Made by a program: the position numbers and the translations under genes | Shown here: positions 17,417-27,402 of the stretch, piece by piece | How positions within the stretch are numbered: the first letter of the stretch is position 1 | Layout of the letters: each line of letters starts with the position of its first letter | The notes under the pieces: generated by a model | Seen by the model: the letters and a program-made list of their open reading frames with translations, nothing else | What the model was told of the DNA's origin: nothing | Databases searched by the model: none | DNA from: Billgrantia bachuensis | GTDB lineage: Bacteria; Pseudomonadota; Gammaproteobacteria; Pseudomonadales; Halomonadaceae | Reading direction: 5' to 3' | Length of the DNA: 41,255 nucleotides | NCBI RefSeq assembly: GCF_011742165.1 | Contig: NZ_JAAQTO010000011.1 | Coordinates: 1-41,255, forward strand

Positions 17417-18025
17417 ATGAAACACGAGATCATCGAAAAGAACGTTGGCCTACTCGCCGTGTTGATCCTGGTGGTGATCAGCTTCGGCGGCCTGGCCGAG
17501 ATCGTGCCGCTGTTCTTCCAGAAGCAGACCACGGAACCGGTCGATGGCCTGCGCCCCCTCTCGGCGCTGGAGCTGGAAGGCCGCGACATCTATCGCCGCG
17601 AGGGCTGCGTGGGCTGCCATTCGCAGATGATTCGTCCGTTCCGCGCCGAAACCGAACGTTACGGCCACTACAGTGTGGCCGGCGAGTCGGTCTACGAGCA
17701 CAACTTCCTGTGGGGCTCCAAGCGTACCGGCCCGGATCTGGCCCGTGTCGGCGGTCGCTACAGCGACGACTGGCATCGCGCCCACATGTACAACCCCCGC
17801 GACGTGGTGCCGGAGTCGGTCATGCCGGCGTATCCCTGGCTGTTCGAGAACACCCTCGACGGCGAGGACACCCCGCGCAAGATGGAAGTCCTGCGCAGCC
17901 TCGGCGTGCCCTACACCGATGAGGACATCGAGGGCGCCACGCGCGAGGTGCGTGGCCAGCAGGAAATCACGGCACTGGTGGCCTACCTGCAGCAGTTGGG
18001 GACCGTACTCGAGGGCACGCGCTGA
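17417..18025 (+). CDS. ccoO: cbb3-type oxidase subunit II, monoheme cytochrome c (CcoO)
   Basis: A 202-aa membrane-anchored cytochrome c that passes electrons to CcoN. One N-terminal helix (about residues 10-34) is followed by the periplasmic heme c site CVGCH (Cys64, Cys67, His68) with SQMIRPF directly after it, a CcoO hallmark. A Met near YPWLFE is the likely distal ligand. GGGGAAA precedes the ATG. ccoQ begins 2 bp after its stop. Confidence 0.97.
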   Translation: MKHEIIEKNVGLLAVLILVVISFGGLAEIVPLFFQKQTTEPVDGLRPLSALELEGRDIYRREGCVGCHSQMIRPFRAETERYGHYSVAGESVYEHNFLWGSKRTGPDLARVGGRYSDDWHRAHMYNPRDVVPESVMPAYPWLFENTLDGEDTPRKMEVLRSLGVPYTDEDIEGATREVRGQQEITALVAYLQQLGTVLEGTR

Positions 18026-18027
18026 TC

Positions 18028-18267
18028 ATGGATACCGGTACCTTTCGCGGCATCATCACCGGTCTGCTGATCATCGCCTTCCTCGGCATCGTCTGGTGGG
18101 CCTATTCCCGTCGGCGCAAGCCGGACTTCGACGAAGCGGCTCACTTGCCGTTCGCCGATGAAGACGAACAATCGAACCGAGACCGCAGCGCCTCGCAGCA
18201 GGGCTCGCACCGCGAGCAGGCAGGCGAAGCCGATTCCCGTAAAGACAGGGGAGACGAAAACGCATGA
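18028..18267 (+). CDS. ccoQ: cbb3-type oxidase subunit CcoQ
   Basis: A 79-aa single-helix protein. The helix is at residues 8-25, followed by WAYSRRRKPDFDEAA, the FixQ/CcoQ signature. The rest of the tail is charged, Ser/Asp/Arg-rich and probably disordered, longer than in many homologues. CcoQ stabilises the CcoP-CcoNO complex in studied species. It has no strong ribosome site and is probably coupled to ccoO; its stop overlaps the ccoP start. Confidence 0.93.
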   Translation: MDTGTFRGIITGLLIIAFLGIVWWAYSRRRKPDFDEAAHLPFADEDEQSNRDRSASQQGSHREQAGEADSRKDRGDENA

Positions 18268-19193
18268 GCAATCTTTGGGATGACTCCCTTTCCGGGTTCT
18301 GGAGCGCCTGGATCATCTTGATCACGTTGGGCTCCATCGCCTTCGCTTTCTGGATCCTGTACTCCAATCGCAAGACCGACAAGGTGCCCGATGCCGAAGG
18401 CAACGTGGAAACCACCGGCCATGCCGCCGACGAGATCGAGGAGTACGACAACCCGCTGCCGCGCTGGTGGTTCCAGCTCTATGTCGGCACCGTGGTGTTT
18501 TCACTGGGATACCTGCTGCTTTATCCGGGCCTGGGCAACTTTGCCGGCCTGCTCGGCTGGACCCAGGAGGGCCAATGGGAAGAGGAGGTCGCCCGTGCCG
18601 AAGAGCGCTTCACGCCGATCTTCGCCCAGTACGAGGAGATCCCGATTCCCGAACTGGCCCAGGACGCCGAAGCCATGCGGGTTGCCGGCCGGATCTTCCA
18701 GAACAACTGTGCGGTGTGCCACGGTTCCAACGCTCAGGGCGGCTACGGCTTTCCCGATCTGACCGACGACGACTGGCTGTACGGTGGCGAGCCGGAGCAG
18801 ATCCTGACCACCCTGGTGCGCGGGCGCAACGGCCTGATGCCCTCCTGGCAGCAGCTCGGCGAGGAGAACATCGAGAACGTCGCCAACCATGTACTGTCGC
18901 TCTCTGGCCTGGAGCACGACGCCGAGCGTGCCGAACTGGGTTCGGCGGTCTACACCTCGGTGTGTGCGGCCTGCCACGGGCCCGACGGCACCGGCACCCA
19001 GGCGCTGGGCGCGCCCAACCTGACCAACGATACCTGGCTCTACCAGGCCCCCGGTCAGAGCGTCCTCGATTCGGTACGACAGACCCTGCGTAACGGCCGC
19101 AACGGCCATATGCCGGCTCAGGAAGCCTACATCGGCGAAGAGCGCGTCCACCTGGTAGCCGCTTATATCTACAGTCTGCGCGACCGCGACTGA
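18264..19193 (+). CDS. ccoP: cbb3-type oxidase subunit III, diheme cytochrome c (CcoP)
   Basis: A 309-aa subunit with two N-terminal membrane helices (about residues 12-33 and 70-90) and two periplasmic heme c sites, CAVCH (149-153) and CAACH (234-238). It receives electrons from soluble cytochromes or small iron-sulfur carriers and passes them to CcoO. The ATG overlaps the ccoQ stop (ATGA). It is followed by a very strong hairpin. Confidence 0.97.
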   Translation: MSNLWDDSLSGFWSAWIILITLGSIAFAFWILYSNRKTDKVPDAEGNVETTGHAADEIEEYDNPLPRWWFQLYVGTVVFSLGYLLLYPGLGNFAGLLGWTQEGQWEEEVARAEERFTPIFAQYEEIPIPELAQDAEAMRVAGRIFQNNCAVCHGSNAQGGYGFPDLTDDDWLYGGEPEQILTTLVRGRNGLMPSWQQLGEENIENVANHVLSLSGLEHDAERAELGSAVYTSVCAACHGPDGTGTQALGAPNLTNDTWLYQAPGQSVLDSVRQTLRNGRNGHMPAQEAYIGEERVHLVAAYIYSLRDRD

Positions 19194-19208
19194 GGCCACC
19201 CGCCTCCA

Positions 19209-19245
19209 GGCGGGGCAGTGCGACCCACCGTCGCACTGCCCCGCC
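19209..19245 (+). terminator. Strong hairpin between ccoP and ccoG
   Basis: A perfect 16-bp GC-rich stem (19209-19224 with 19230-19245) and loop CCACC, 15 bp after ccoP. No T tract follows, so it may attenuate read-through, protect the ccoNOQP mRNA or need Rho. It sets the structural subunits apart from the assembly genes. Confidence 0.55.
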
Positions 19246-19325
19246 AGGCGACGGGCTCTCGATACAATGAAGCCCTCTTCATTGCCTTCCCCATGCGGGC
19301 CAGCGTTGCCCGCCGCGAGTCCGAC

Positions 19326-20765
19326 ATGAGCGACAAGATTCCCACTCGAGACGTGACCCCGGAAACGGTGGGCCACCACACGCCCCCGGCGACGGTCCGG
19401 CAGGACATGTACGCCAAGCGGCGTCATATCTACGTGCGAGAGATCAAAGGGCTCTTCCAGCGAGTACGCCGCGTCGCAAACTGGCTCCTGATGTTGGCCT
19501 TCTTCGGCCTGCCGTGGCTGACCTGGGGCGACCGCCCGCTGATCTGGTTCGACCTGCCCGGGCGCGAATTCCACATCTTCGCCGCGACCTTCTATCCCCA
19601 GGAATTCATCTTGCTCTCCTGGCTGTTGATCATCTGTGCGTTCGGTCTGTTCTTCATCACCGTGTTCGCCGGGCGCGTATGGTGCGGCTATACCTGTCCG
19701 CAGAGCGTGTGGACCTTTCTCTACATCTGGGTGGAGCATCGCCTGGAGGGTTCGCGCAATCGCCGCATCAAGCTCGACAGCGAACCGTTTAGCCTCGACA
19801 AGGCCTGGCGCAAGGTCGCCAAGCACGGCGTCTGGCTGGCCATTGCACTGGCCACCGGGGTCACCTTCGTCGGTTACTTCACGCCGATTCGCGATCTCGT
19901 GATCGAGCTGCCTACCCTGCAGGCCCATGGCTGGTCATATTTCTGGAGCGGCTTCTTTCTCGTCTTCACCTATCTCAACGCCGGCTGGTTGCGCGAACAG
20001 GTGTGCATCTACATGTGCCCCTACGCGCGCTTCCAGTCGGTGATGTTCGACGCCGATACGCTGATCGTCTCCTACGATGCCACCCGCGGCGAGCCCAGGG
20101 GCTCGCGCAAGAAGAGCCTCAGCCATGCCGAGGCCCGCGAGGCCGGTCATGGCGACTGCGTCGACTGCGATCTGTGCGTGCAGGTCTGCCCCACCGGCAT
20201 CGACATTCGCAACGGACTGCAATACGAGTGCATTACCTGCGCGGCGTGCATCGATGCCTGCGACAGCGTGATGGACCGCATGAACTATCCGCGCGGACTG
20301 ATTCGCTACACCACCGAGAACGCGCTCGAGGCAAAGCGGTCTCATATCCTACGCCCTCGCCTGCTCGGTTACTTCGCCGCCCTGATGGTGATGATCGGTC
20401 TGTTCGTCTGGGCGCTGGGCGACCGCATGCCACTCAATTTCGAAGTGGAACGCGAGCGCGGCCAGCTCTACCAGATGACCCGTGACGGACGTATCAGCAA
20501 CGTCTATACCCTGACGGTACGCAACCTCGACGACCGGGATCATGGCTACCGACTCGACGTCCGCGGCCTGCCCGGCCTCGAACTCGACACCGAGACGCTA
20601 CAGGCACCGGCCGGCACCTCACGGCTGTTCGCCGTGCAGGTCACCGCCGACCCCGCCGTGCTGGAGCTGCCCAGCCATCCGATCGAGTTGCTGCTGCAGT
20701 CGCAGTACGACGAGAACATCGCGCTCGAGCGCGAAACCCGCTTCATCGGCAATACCCGGAGATGA
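19326..20765 (+). CDS. ccoG: cbb3 oxidase accessory protein CcoG (FixG/RdxA)
   Basis: A 479-aa membrane ferredoxin-like protein that acts in cbb3 assembly; CcoG has been shown to reduce Cu(II) for the copper supply route. About five helices flank a cytoplasmic segment with Cys-rich motifs (GYTCPQ, then CVDCDLCVQVCP and CITCAACIDAC) for two 4Fe-4S clusters. A C-terminal immunoglobulin-like domain follows. I choose ATG 19326 (MSDKIPT); in-frame ATG 19293 and an earlier start at 19218 overlap the hairpin region. A -10-like TACAAT near 19264 could give the assembly genes their own promoter. Confidence 0.95.
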   Translation: MSDKIPTRDVTPETVGHHTPPATVRQDMYAKRRHIYVREIKGLFQRVRRVANWLLMLAFFGLPWLTWGDRPLIWFDLPGREFHIFAATFYPQEFILLSWLLIICAFGLFFITVFAGRVWCGYTCPQSVWTFLYIWVEHRLEGSRNRRIKLDSEPFSLDKAWRKVAKHGVWLAIALATGVTFVGYFTPIRDLVIELPTLQAHGWSYFWSGFFLVFTYLNAGWLREQVCIYMCPYARFQSVMFDADTLIVSYDATRGEPRGSRKKSLSHAEAREAGHGDCVDCDLCVQVCPTGIDIRNGLQYECITCAACIDACDSVMDRMNYPRGLIRYTTENALEAKRSHILRPRLLGYFAALMVMIGLFVWALGDRMPLNFEVERERGQLYQMTRDGRISNVYTLTVRNLDDRDHGYRLDVRGLPGLELDTETLQAPAGTSRLFAVQVTADPAVLELPSHPIELLLQSQYDENIALERETRFIGNTRR

Positions 20766-21280
20766 CCGAAATGCACACTCACGCTCCCTGGTACAAGCAG
20801 TTTTGGCCCTGGTTCCTGCTCGGCCTGCTATTTTCGGCAATCATCGTCAGCTCGACCTTTGCCGTGCTCTCGGTCCGCTCCTTCGACGGCATGGTCCAGG
20901 AGGACTACTATGAGCATGGTCGCGCCATCAACATAGTGCTGGCCAAGCAGCAGCGCGCCAACGAGCTGAATCTCGGTGCCGACCTGCGCATCGACCCACT
21001 GACCAGCGACATCATCGTCCAGCTCGATGGCGAGGACCGCCCCGAGCAGCTCCACCTGCGACTGATCTTCCCCACGCAGGACGACCGCGACCAGGACCTG
21101 ACGCTGGTGCACGTGCGCGACGGCCGCTACCTGGGCCAGGCACCCGACAATCTGCGTCACCGCTGGTACCTGCAACTGCAGCCCAGCACTGAAGCGGCCG
21201 AGTGGCGCCTGGTGGGCGAGGCACGCTTTCCCAGCGAGGAGAGCTTCAGCCTCACGCCTGGCGTACCGCAGCGCAGCTGA
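20762..21280 (+). CDS. ccoH: CcoH/FixH family protein
   Basis: A 172-aa protein with one N-terminal helix (about residues 15-37), FDGMVQEDYYEHGRAIN just after it (FixH signature), and a periplasmic beta-rich domain. CcoH is required for stable cbb3 assembly. The ATG overlaps the ccoG stop (ATGA); ATG four codons later (MHTHAPW) is an alternative start. Confidence 0.92.
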   Translation: MTEMHTHAPWYKQFWPWFLLGLLFSAIIVSSTFAVLSVRSFDGMVQEDYYEHGRAINIVLAKQQRANELNLGADLRIDPLTSDIIVQLDGEDRPEQLHLRLIFPTQDDRDQDLTLVHVRDGRYLGQAPDNLRHRWYLQLQPSTEAAEWRLVGEARFPSEESFSLTPGVPQRS

Positions 21281-21313
21281 TACGAGCAATGACGCCCCTT
21301 GACGGATAACGAC

Positions 21314-23788
21314 ATGAGCCTGACCGCCAGCCAGGCGGAGACGAGCCCGAGCTGCTATCACTGCGGCAACCAGGTGCCTGCCCAGGCCCCCTGGTCGATC
21401 ACGCTCGACGAGGCCACTCATCCTCTGTGCTGCCCCGGCTGCGAAGCGGTGGCCCATGCCATCGTCGATGGCGGGCTGGCCAGCTACTATCGCTTCCGCA
21501 CCGAGCTACCGGAACGCCCCGACGAGCGGCAGGCAGTCAAGGCGGAGACCTGGGCGGTATTCGACGACCCCGGCCTGCAGCGTCAGTTCGTCCACGCCGA
21601 CGGGGATACCGGTCAGGTCCACGCGACGCTGGCGGTGGACGGCATCACCTGTGCCGCCTGTGCCTGGCTGATAGAGCACCGGCTAAACGCTCTCGAGGGG
21701 GTCACATCCAGCGCCGTCAACCTTAGCCACCATCGCGTGCGCGTGGCCTGGGATCCGACCCGACTGAAGCTGTCACGTCTACTCGCCGAAATGGCCGCCA
21801 TCGGCTACGCTGCTCAGCCCTACGAACCCGACGCGGCCCAGCAACGTCTTCAGTTCGAGGAGCGCATGAATATCCGTCGCCTGATCGTGGCCGCGGTAGG
21901 CATGGCGCAGGTGATGATGTTCTCGATTCCCATCTACGTGTCCGGCCCCGGCGAGATCAGCGAGGACTTCTATGCCCTCTTTCACTGGCTCTCGTTCGCC
22001 CTGGCCACGCCGGTGGTGTTCTTCTCGGCCATGCCGTTCTTTCGCAATGCCGCACGCGACCTGCGTGCCCGTATGCTGGGCATGGACGTGCCGGTCTCCA
22101 TCGCCATCGGCGGCGCCTATTTCGCCAGTGCCTATGCCGTACTCTCGGGCACCGGAGAGGTCTACTTCGACTCGGTGACGATGTTCACCTTCTTCCTGCT
22201 CTTCGGACGCTACGTCGAAGCGCGCGCGCGGCGCCGCAGTGGCCATACCGGCAACGCCTTGAGCGGCGCCCTGCCACTCTCCGCGGTGCGCCTGGAGGAG
22301 AACGGCGAAGAGCGCATCCTGCCCGCCAGCGAACTCGCCGCAGGTGACCGCGTCGTGATCAAGCCCGGCCACGGCGTGCCTGCCGACGGCGTGATCGAGG
22401 AGGGCGAATCGAGCCTCGACGAATCGATGCTCACCGGCGAATACTTGCCGGTGACCCGCCGCGTCGGTGATGGCGTTACCGGTGGCAGCCAGAACATCGA
22501 GAGTCCGCTGGTAGTGCGTGTCACGCATGCCGGCAAAGAGGCGCGCGTGGCCGGCATCGTCGACCTCACCGACCGCGCCTTCGCCAGCCGGCCGCGCCTG
22601 GCGCAGATGGCGGCACGCATGTCGCATCTGTTCGTGCTGCGCCTGCTGCTGGTCACGGCCGTGGTCGCCACCGCCTGGTGGTTCATCGATCCCTCTCGGA
22701 TGCTGTGGGTGACGCTCTCGGTGCTGGTTGTGACCTGCCCCTGCGCCCTGGCGCTCGCCACGCCCACCGCGCTCACCGCCGGCCACGGCCAACTGCGGCG
22801 AAGGGGCGTGCTGATCACGCGCGCCGATGCCATCGAATCGCTGTCCCAGGTCGATCGGGTGATCTTCGACAAGACCGGCACGTTGACCTGCGGCGAGATG
22901 CAGTTGGTCGACACATGCACGCTCGGGGGAATCGCAGCGCAGCGCGCCAGGACAATCGGTGCAGCGCTAGAGGCCCGCTCGGAGCATCCCATTGCCCGCA
23001 CCTTCCGCCCCTGGCGCGATGCCACGCTGGAGGCGAGTGACAGGAGAAGCTGCACCGGCCAAGGCGTGGAGGGAGTGATCGACGGCAAGCGCTGGCGCCT
23101 TGGGCGCCCCGACTTCGTCTGCCCCGGCCAGGCTCCCGAGGCGCCGGGTGACGGACAATGGCTGCTGCTCGGCGAGGCCGGCGAGCCGCGCGCCTGGTTC
23201 GCCCTGCGCGATAGGCTGCGCGACGACGCCGCCGAGAGCGTGGCAGCGCTGAAGGCTCGCGGCATGCAGGTCGAGCTGCTCTCGGGCGACACGCCCAGTG
23301 CCGTGAGCGGCCTGGCCGAGCAGTTGGGCATCGACACCTGGCATGCCGGCGTCAGCCCGGAAGGCAAGCTCGAGCGCATCCGCGCGTGCCAAGCCGTCGG
23401 CGAGAAGGTCGCCATGATCGGCGACGGTATCAACGACGTGCCGGTACTGGCCGGCGCCGACGTCTCGATTGCCATGAACGGCGCCACCGACCTGGCCCGC
23501 ACCAGCGCCGACGCGGTATTGCTGAGTCCGCGCCTGATGCGTATCGTCGAGGCGATCGAAATCGCCCGCTCCACGCGGCATATCATGCGCCAGAACATGA
23601 TCTGGTCGGTGTTCTACAATTTCTCGGCCCTGCCGCTGGCCGCCATCGGCATCGTGCCGCCCTGGGTCGCGGCGCTGGGCATGTCGGGCAGTTCGCTGGT
23701 GGTGGTGGGCAATGCGCTGCGCCTCAACCGCTTCCGCCTGCGTCCCGGCCCGATATCGAGCCCCGACGCACGATTGGTGAATGCATGA
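21314..23788 (+). CDS. ccoI: Copper-translocating P1B-ATPase CcoI
   Basis: An 824-aa ATPase of the CopA2/FixI type, which exports Cu(I) slowly for loading into cbb3 oxidase rather than for detoxification. In order: an N-terminal Cys-rich part (CYHCG, CCPGC), a heavy-metal domain with CAAC, a long membrane region with the transport motif CPC in TCPCALAL, the actuator TGEY, the phosphorylation motif DKTGT and the hinge GDGINDVP. ATG 21314 is given; TTG 21299 is in frame and possible. It lies in the ccoGHIS operon and overlaps ccoS by 4 bp. Confidence 0.95.
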   Translation: MSLTASQAETSPSCYHCGNQVPAQAPWSITLDEATHPLCCPGCEAVAHAIVDGGLASYYRFRTELPERPDERQAVKAETWAVFDDPGLQRQFVHADGDTGQVHATLAVDGITCAACAWLIEHRLNALEGVTSSAVNLSHHRVRVAWDPTRLKLSRLLAEMAAIGYAAQPYEPDAAQQRLQFEERMNIRRLIVAAVGMAQVMMFSIPIYVSGPGEISEDFYALFHWLSFALATPVVFFSAMPFFRNAARDLRARMLGMDVPVSIAIGGAYFASAYAVLSGTGEVYFDSVTMFTFFLLFGRYVEARARRRSGHTGNALSGALPLSAVRLEENGEERILPASELAAGDRVVIKPGHGVPADGVIEEGESSLDESMLTGEYLPVTRRVGDGVTGGSQNIESPLVVRVTHAGKEARVAGIVDLTDRAFASRPRLAQMAARMSHLFVLRLLLVTAVVATAWWFIDPSRMLWVTLSVLVVTCPCALALATPTALTAGHGQLRRRGVLITRADAIESLSQVDRVIFDKTGTLTCGEMQLVDTCTLGGIAAQRARTIGAALEARSEHPIARTFRPWRDATLEASDRRSCTGQGVEGVIDGKRWRLGRPDFVCPGQAPEAPGDGQWLLLGEAGEPRAWFALRDRLRDDAAESVAALKARGMQVELLSGDTPSAVSGLAEQLGIDTWHAGVSPEGKLERIRACQAVGEKVAMIGDGINDVPVLAGADVSIAMNGATDLARTSADAVLLSPRLMRIVEAIEIARSTRHIMRQNMIWSVFYNFSALPLAAIGIVPPWVAALGMSGSSLVVVGNALRLNRFRLRPGPISSPDARLVNA

Positions 23789-24015
23789 CGATTCTTTACC
23801 TGCTCATCCCGCTCTCGCTGATCCTGCTCGGCCTGGCCGTATGGGCCTTCTTCTGGGCAGTCAAGAACGACCAGTTCGAGGACCTCGAGGGCCCGGCCCA
23901 TCGCATCCTGTTCGATGATGACGAGAACGACCTGCCCCCGGCGGAGCGCGAGAGACGGCGCCAGGCCGCCCAGCGCAAGCCATCCGAAGAGGGCGACGGC
24001 CCGGCGGAGCGCTGA
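23785..24015 (+). CDS. ccoS: cbb3 oxidase maturation protein CcoS
   Basis: A 76-aa single-helix protein. The start MTILYLLIPLSLILLG is followed by a charged tail; DQFEDLEGPAHRILFDDD is the CcoS signature. It is needed to insert heme and copper into CcoN in studied species. The start overlaps ccoI (ATGA) and the stop overlaps the next ATG by one base (TGATG). Confidence 0.93.
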   Translation: MTILYLLIPLSLILLGLAVWAFFWAVKNDQFEDLEGPAHRILFDDDENDLPPAERERRRQAAQRKPSEEGDGPAER

Positions 24016-24719
24016 TGGATCCCACCGGACTCGGTCTGCCGCCACTGCTGGCGGCCTTCGTCTTCGGCCTGCTCGGTGGCGCGCACTGCATCGGCATGTG
24101 CGGCGGCATCATGAGCGCACTGACCTTCGCCGTCCCTCCCAGCATGCGCAGCCCCGCCCGGCTCACCGGGCTGCTGCTCGGCTACAACCTTGGCCGTATC
24201 CTGAGCTACATGGCCGCCGGCACGCTGGTCGCCTCGCTCGGCACCGTGGTGGCATTGACGCCGGCCGCCCGCACGGGGCTGCAGCTGTTCGCCGCCGTCA
24301 TGTTGATCCTGATGGCGCTCTATATCGCCAACTGGTGGAAGGGTCTGTTGCGGGTGGAAGCCGTGGGCAGGCACCTGTGGCGCTATCTGGAGCCCATCGG
24401 CAAGCGGCTGATGCCGGTAGTGAAAATCCCCCAGGCCATCGGCCTCGGCGCGGTATGGGGCTGGCTGCCCTGCGGGCTGGTCTATTCGATGCTGGCCTGG
24501 AGCCTGGCTACGGCGGATCCGCTGCGCGGCGCGGCGCTGATGGGTGCCTTCGGGCTCGGCACCCTGCCCTCGCTGTTGGTCACCGGCTTCGCCGCGCGCC
24601 AGTTGGGCGCCTTGATACGCCACCCGGCGACCCGCACCCTGGCTGCCCTCGCCATCATCGCCTTCGCCTTGTGGCAGGTCGTCGTCCTGCTACCGCTGGG
24701 TGCCACGGGTCATCATTGA
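24015..24719 (+). CDS. TauE/SafE-family membrane protein of the cco cluster
   Basis: A 234-aa protein with about six helices. GGAHCIGMCGG near residue 23 and LPCGLVYSMLAW near residue 153 are paired Cys/His-containing motifs of this branch (annotated as sulfite exporter TauE/SafE or cytochrome biogenesis/heavy-metal transport). The same gene follows ccoS in other gammaproteobacteria, so a part in metal handling for cbb3 is more likely than sulfite export; this is inference. It is fully coupled to ccoS. Confidence 0.85.
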   Translation: MDPTGLGLPPLLAAFVFGLLGGAHCIGMCGGIMSALTFAVPPSMRSPARLTGLLLGYNLGRILSYMAAGTLVASLGTVVALTPAARTGLQLFAAVMLILMALYIANWWKGLLRVEAVGRHLWRYLEPIGKRLMPVVKIPQAIGLGAVWGWLPCGLVYSMLAWSLATADPLRGAALMGAFGLGTLPSLLVTGFAARQLGALIRHPATRTLAALAIIAFALWQVVVLLPLGATGHH

Positions 24720-24856
24720 CGGCGCTGTGCCCTGCTGCCGCTGAACGCCTCGCAGCGGGCTGGGACGGTCCGCATGGTTGGTTGTCGCAAGGGGCATTTC
24801 ACCTGCATCATTAATGTTCCATAATGCCTCCATGACGATGATCAAGGAGGTGGAGC

Positions 24857-25603
24857 ATGCCGGTCAACGCGGCCAATGCGCTCGGCAAGCGGCGCTCACT
24901 GCTGCATGAAACCCGCTGCCAGAACTGCAGCTTGAGTTCGCTGTGCCTGCCTCTCGCTCTGGAACTCGAGGACATGGAGCAGTTCGATGCGATCATCCGA
25001 CGCCGCTCTCCACTGAAGAAGGGCGAGTCATTGTTCCGCCAGGGCAGTGCCTTCAACAGCGTCTTTGCCGTTCGCTCGGGCAGCCTCAAGCAGATCACCA
25101 CCGAGGGCTCGGGCGAGGATCAGGTCACTAATTTCTACCTGCCCAGTGAGCTGGTCGGCCTCGACGGCATCGATGAGCAGATCTACCCCGGCAGCGTGAT
25201 CGCGCTCGAGACCACCACCGTGTGCGAGATTCCCTTCGATCGCCTCGACAGCCTCTCCGAGCAACTGCCCGAACTGCGTGGCCAGCTCTACCGCAGCATG
25301 AGCAAGGAGCTGCGCGACGACCGCAAGATGATGCGCCTGCTGTCGCGCAAGACCGCCGACCAGCGCCTGGCCAGCTTCTTCTCCAGCCTGTCGGACCGCT
25401 TCCGTCGCCGCGGCTATTCGCCCTACAGCTTCCGCCTCTCCATGTCGCGGGCCGATATCGGCAATTACCTGGGCCTGGCGGTGGAGACGGTCAGCCGCAT
25501 TCTGGGCCGCTTCCAGCAGCAGGGGCTGGTCGAGGTCTCGGGACGCGAAGTGAACATACTCCATCTCGAGGCCCTGGTGGCCCAGGCGCAGGACGATCAC
25601 TGA
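24857..25603 (+). CDS. fnr: Fnr/Anr oxygen-sensing transcription factor
   Basis: A 248-aa Crp-Fnr family regulator that binds DNA as a dimer when its oxygen-labile 4Fe-4S cluster is intact. Cluster ligands are Cys21, Cys24, Cys30 and Cys123. The effector-fold domain is at about 35-150. The helix-turn-helix SRADIGNYLGLAVETVSR includes the E-x2-SR of Fnr-type readers, so targets should carry TTGAT-N4-ATCAA. ATG 24857 follows AAGGAGG. A CATAAT at 24820-24825 is a possible -10. hemN, which stands between the cco genes and anr in Pseudomonas, is absent here. Confidence 0.96.
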   Translation: MPVNAANALGKRRSLLHETRCQNCSLSSLCLPLALELEDMEQFDAIIRRRSPLKKGESLFRQGSAFNSVFAVRSGSLKQITTEGSGEDQVTNFYLPSELVGLDGIDEQIYPGSVIALETTTVCEIPFDRLDSLSEQLPELRGQLYRSMSKELRDDRKMMRLLSRKTADQRLASFFSSLSDRFRRRGYSPYSFRLSMSRADIGNYLGLAVETVSRILGRFQQQGLVEVSGREVNILHLEALVAQAQDDH

Positions 25604-25627
25604 GCCATACGGCGACAAGTTGAAAGA

Positions 25628-25670
25628 CGAGAGACCCGCGCGGCCAATGCCGGCGGGTCTCTCGCTTTGC
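25628..25670 (+). terminator. Terminator between fnr and ttcA
   Basis: A perfect 12-bp stem CGAGAGACCCGC (25628-25639) / GCGGGTCTCTCG (25653-25664), with a 13-nt loop that can itself fold, then CTTT. It lies between convergent genes and may serve both. Confidence 0.62.
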
Positions 25671-25693
25671 GCTTTGGATCGGCTGTTTCGGGC

Positions 25694-26635
<942 letters not shown>

Positions 26636-26724
26636 GGTCACGGGTAGCCAGAGCGTAGTGAATGACGGGGCCATCCTAACACTGCCGCTGCCCGGAGGCG
26701 ACGCCATGGCAACGATTCAGCACC

Positions 26725-27354
26725 TCATGCCTCGCAGCGGTCCTGTAGCACGGCCCGCTCCAGGCGCAGGTACATCAGTGCCGTGGTCACGGCGTCACCG
26801 AGTGCGGTATTACGCCCCATGACAGGTACGCCGAGAGTCTCCGCCACTGCCTCGAAGCGCTGCGCGCGAGGCTCGGGTTCCATCACGCTACGGCGCTGCT
26901 GTCGGTGATACAGCTGTGCCACGTCGATACCGCTATTGGGCAGGTCGAAACCGAAGCGCGAACGAATCTGGCGATTGAGGATGGCCAGGTCGAAGTCGAG
27001 CCGCCAACCCAGTAGCGGGCGGTTGCCGATGAAGTCGAGCAGCGTTACCAATGCGTCGTCCAGGCTGACGCCGTCATCCAGGTCAATGCCGCGCAGACCA
27101 TGCACGCGGATGGAGTCGCCGGTCAGTGTTGCGGGGCGCTTCAGGCGTAAATCAAGCGACTCGCTGGTCAGCACCCTGTCGCCACGTACCTTGACCGCAC
27201 CGATGGACACGGGCTCGGCGATACGCGTATCGACACCGGTGGTTTCGCAGTCGATGGCTACCAGTTCATCCCCGGTATAGGGACGGAATAGCCAGCCATA
27301 CTCGCCGCCCGCATGACGGCGACGATCATTGGCCCGGCGCAGAACTCGAAACAT
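26725..27354 (-). CDS. DnaQ-like (DEDD) 3'-5' exonuclease, catalytic His replaced
   Basis: A 209-aa protein related to the epsilon proofreading subunit. Exo I is IDCETTG (Asp and Glu metal ligands), Exo II lies in GWRLDFDLAILN, and the Exo III region reads RNTALGDA, where DEDDh enzymes have H-x4-D. The base position is Asn182 instead of His, while Asp187 is kept. Activity is therefore doubtful or altered. ATG 27354 is preceded by GGAGGAAC. It lies 48 bp downstream of the nucleotidyltransferase-like gene on the same strand. This pair often neighbours the CrbS-type acetate cluster; its role is unknown. Confidence 0.88.
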   Translation of the reverse strand: MFRVLRRANDRRRHAGGEYGWLFRPYTGDELVAIDCETTGVDTRIAEPVSIGAVKVRGDRVLTSESLDLRLKRPATLTGDSIRVHGLRGIDLDDGVSLDDALVTLLDFIGNRPLLGWRLDFDLAILNRQIRSRFGFDLPNSGIDVAQLYHRQQRRSVMEPEPRAQRFEAVAETLGVPVMGRNTALGDAVTTALMYLRLERAVLQDRCEA

Positions 27355-27402
27355 GCCGTTCCTCCTTGGTTCGCTCCTGCCTGCCTCTCGCGCCTGTCGG
27401 CC

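Noticed and set aside
15979..17589. 536-codon ORF on the minus strand, very His- and Gly-rich
   Set aside because: Exact antisense of ccoN and the start of ccoO. Long antisense frames are common in GC-rich coding DNA.
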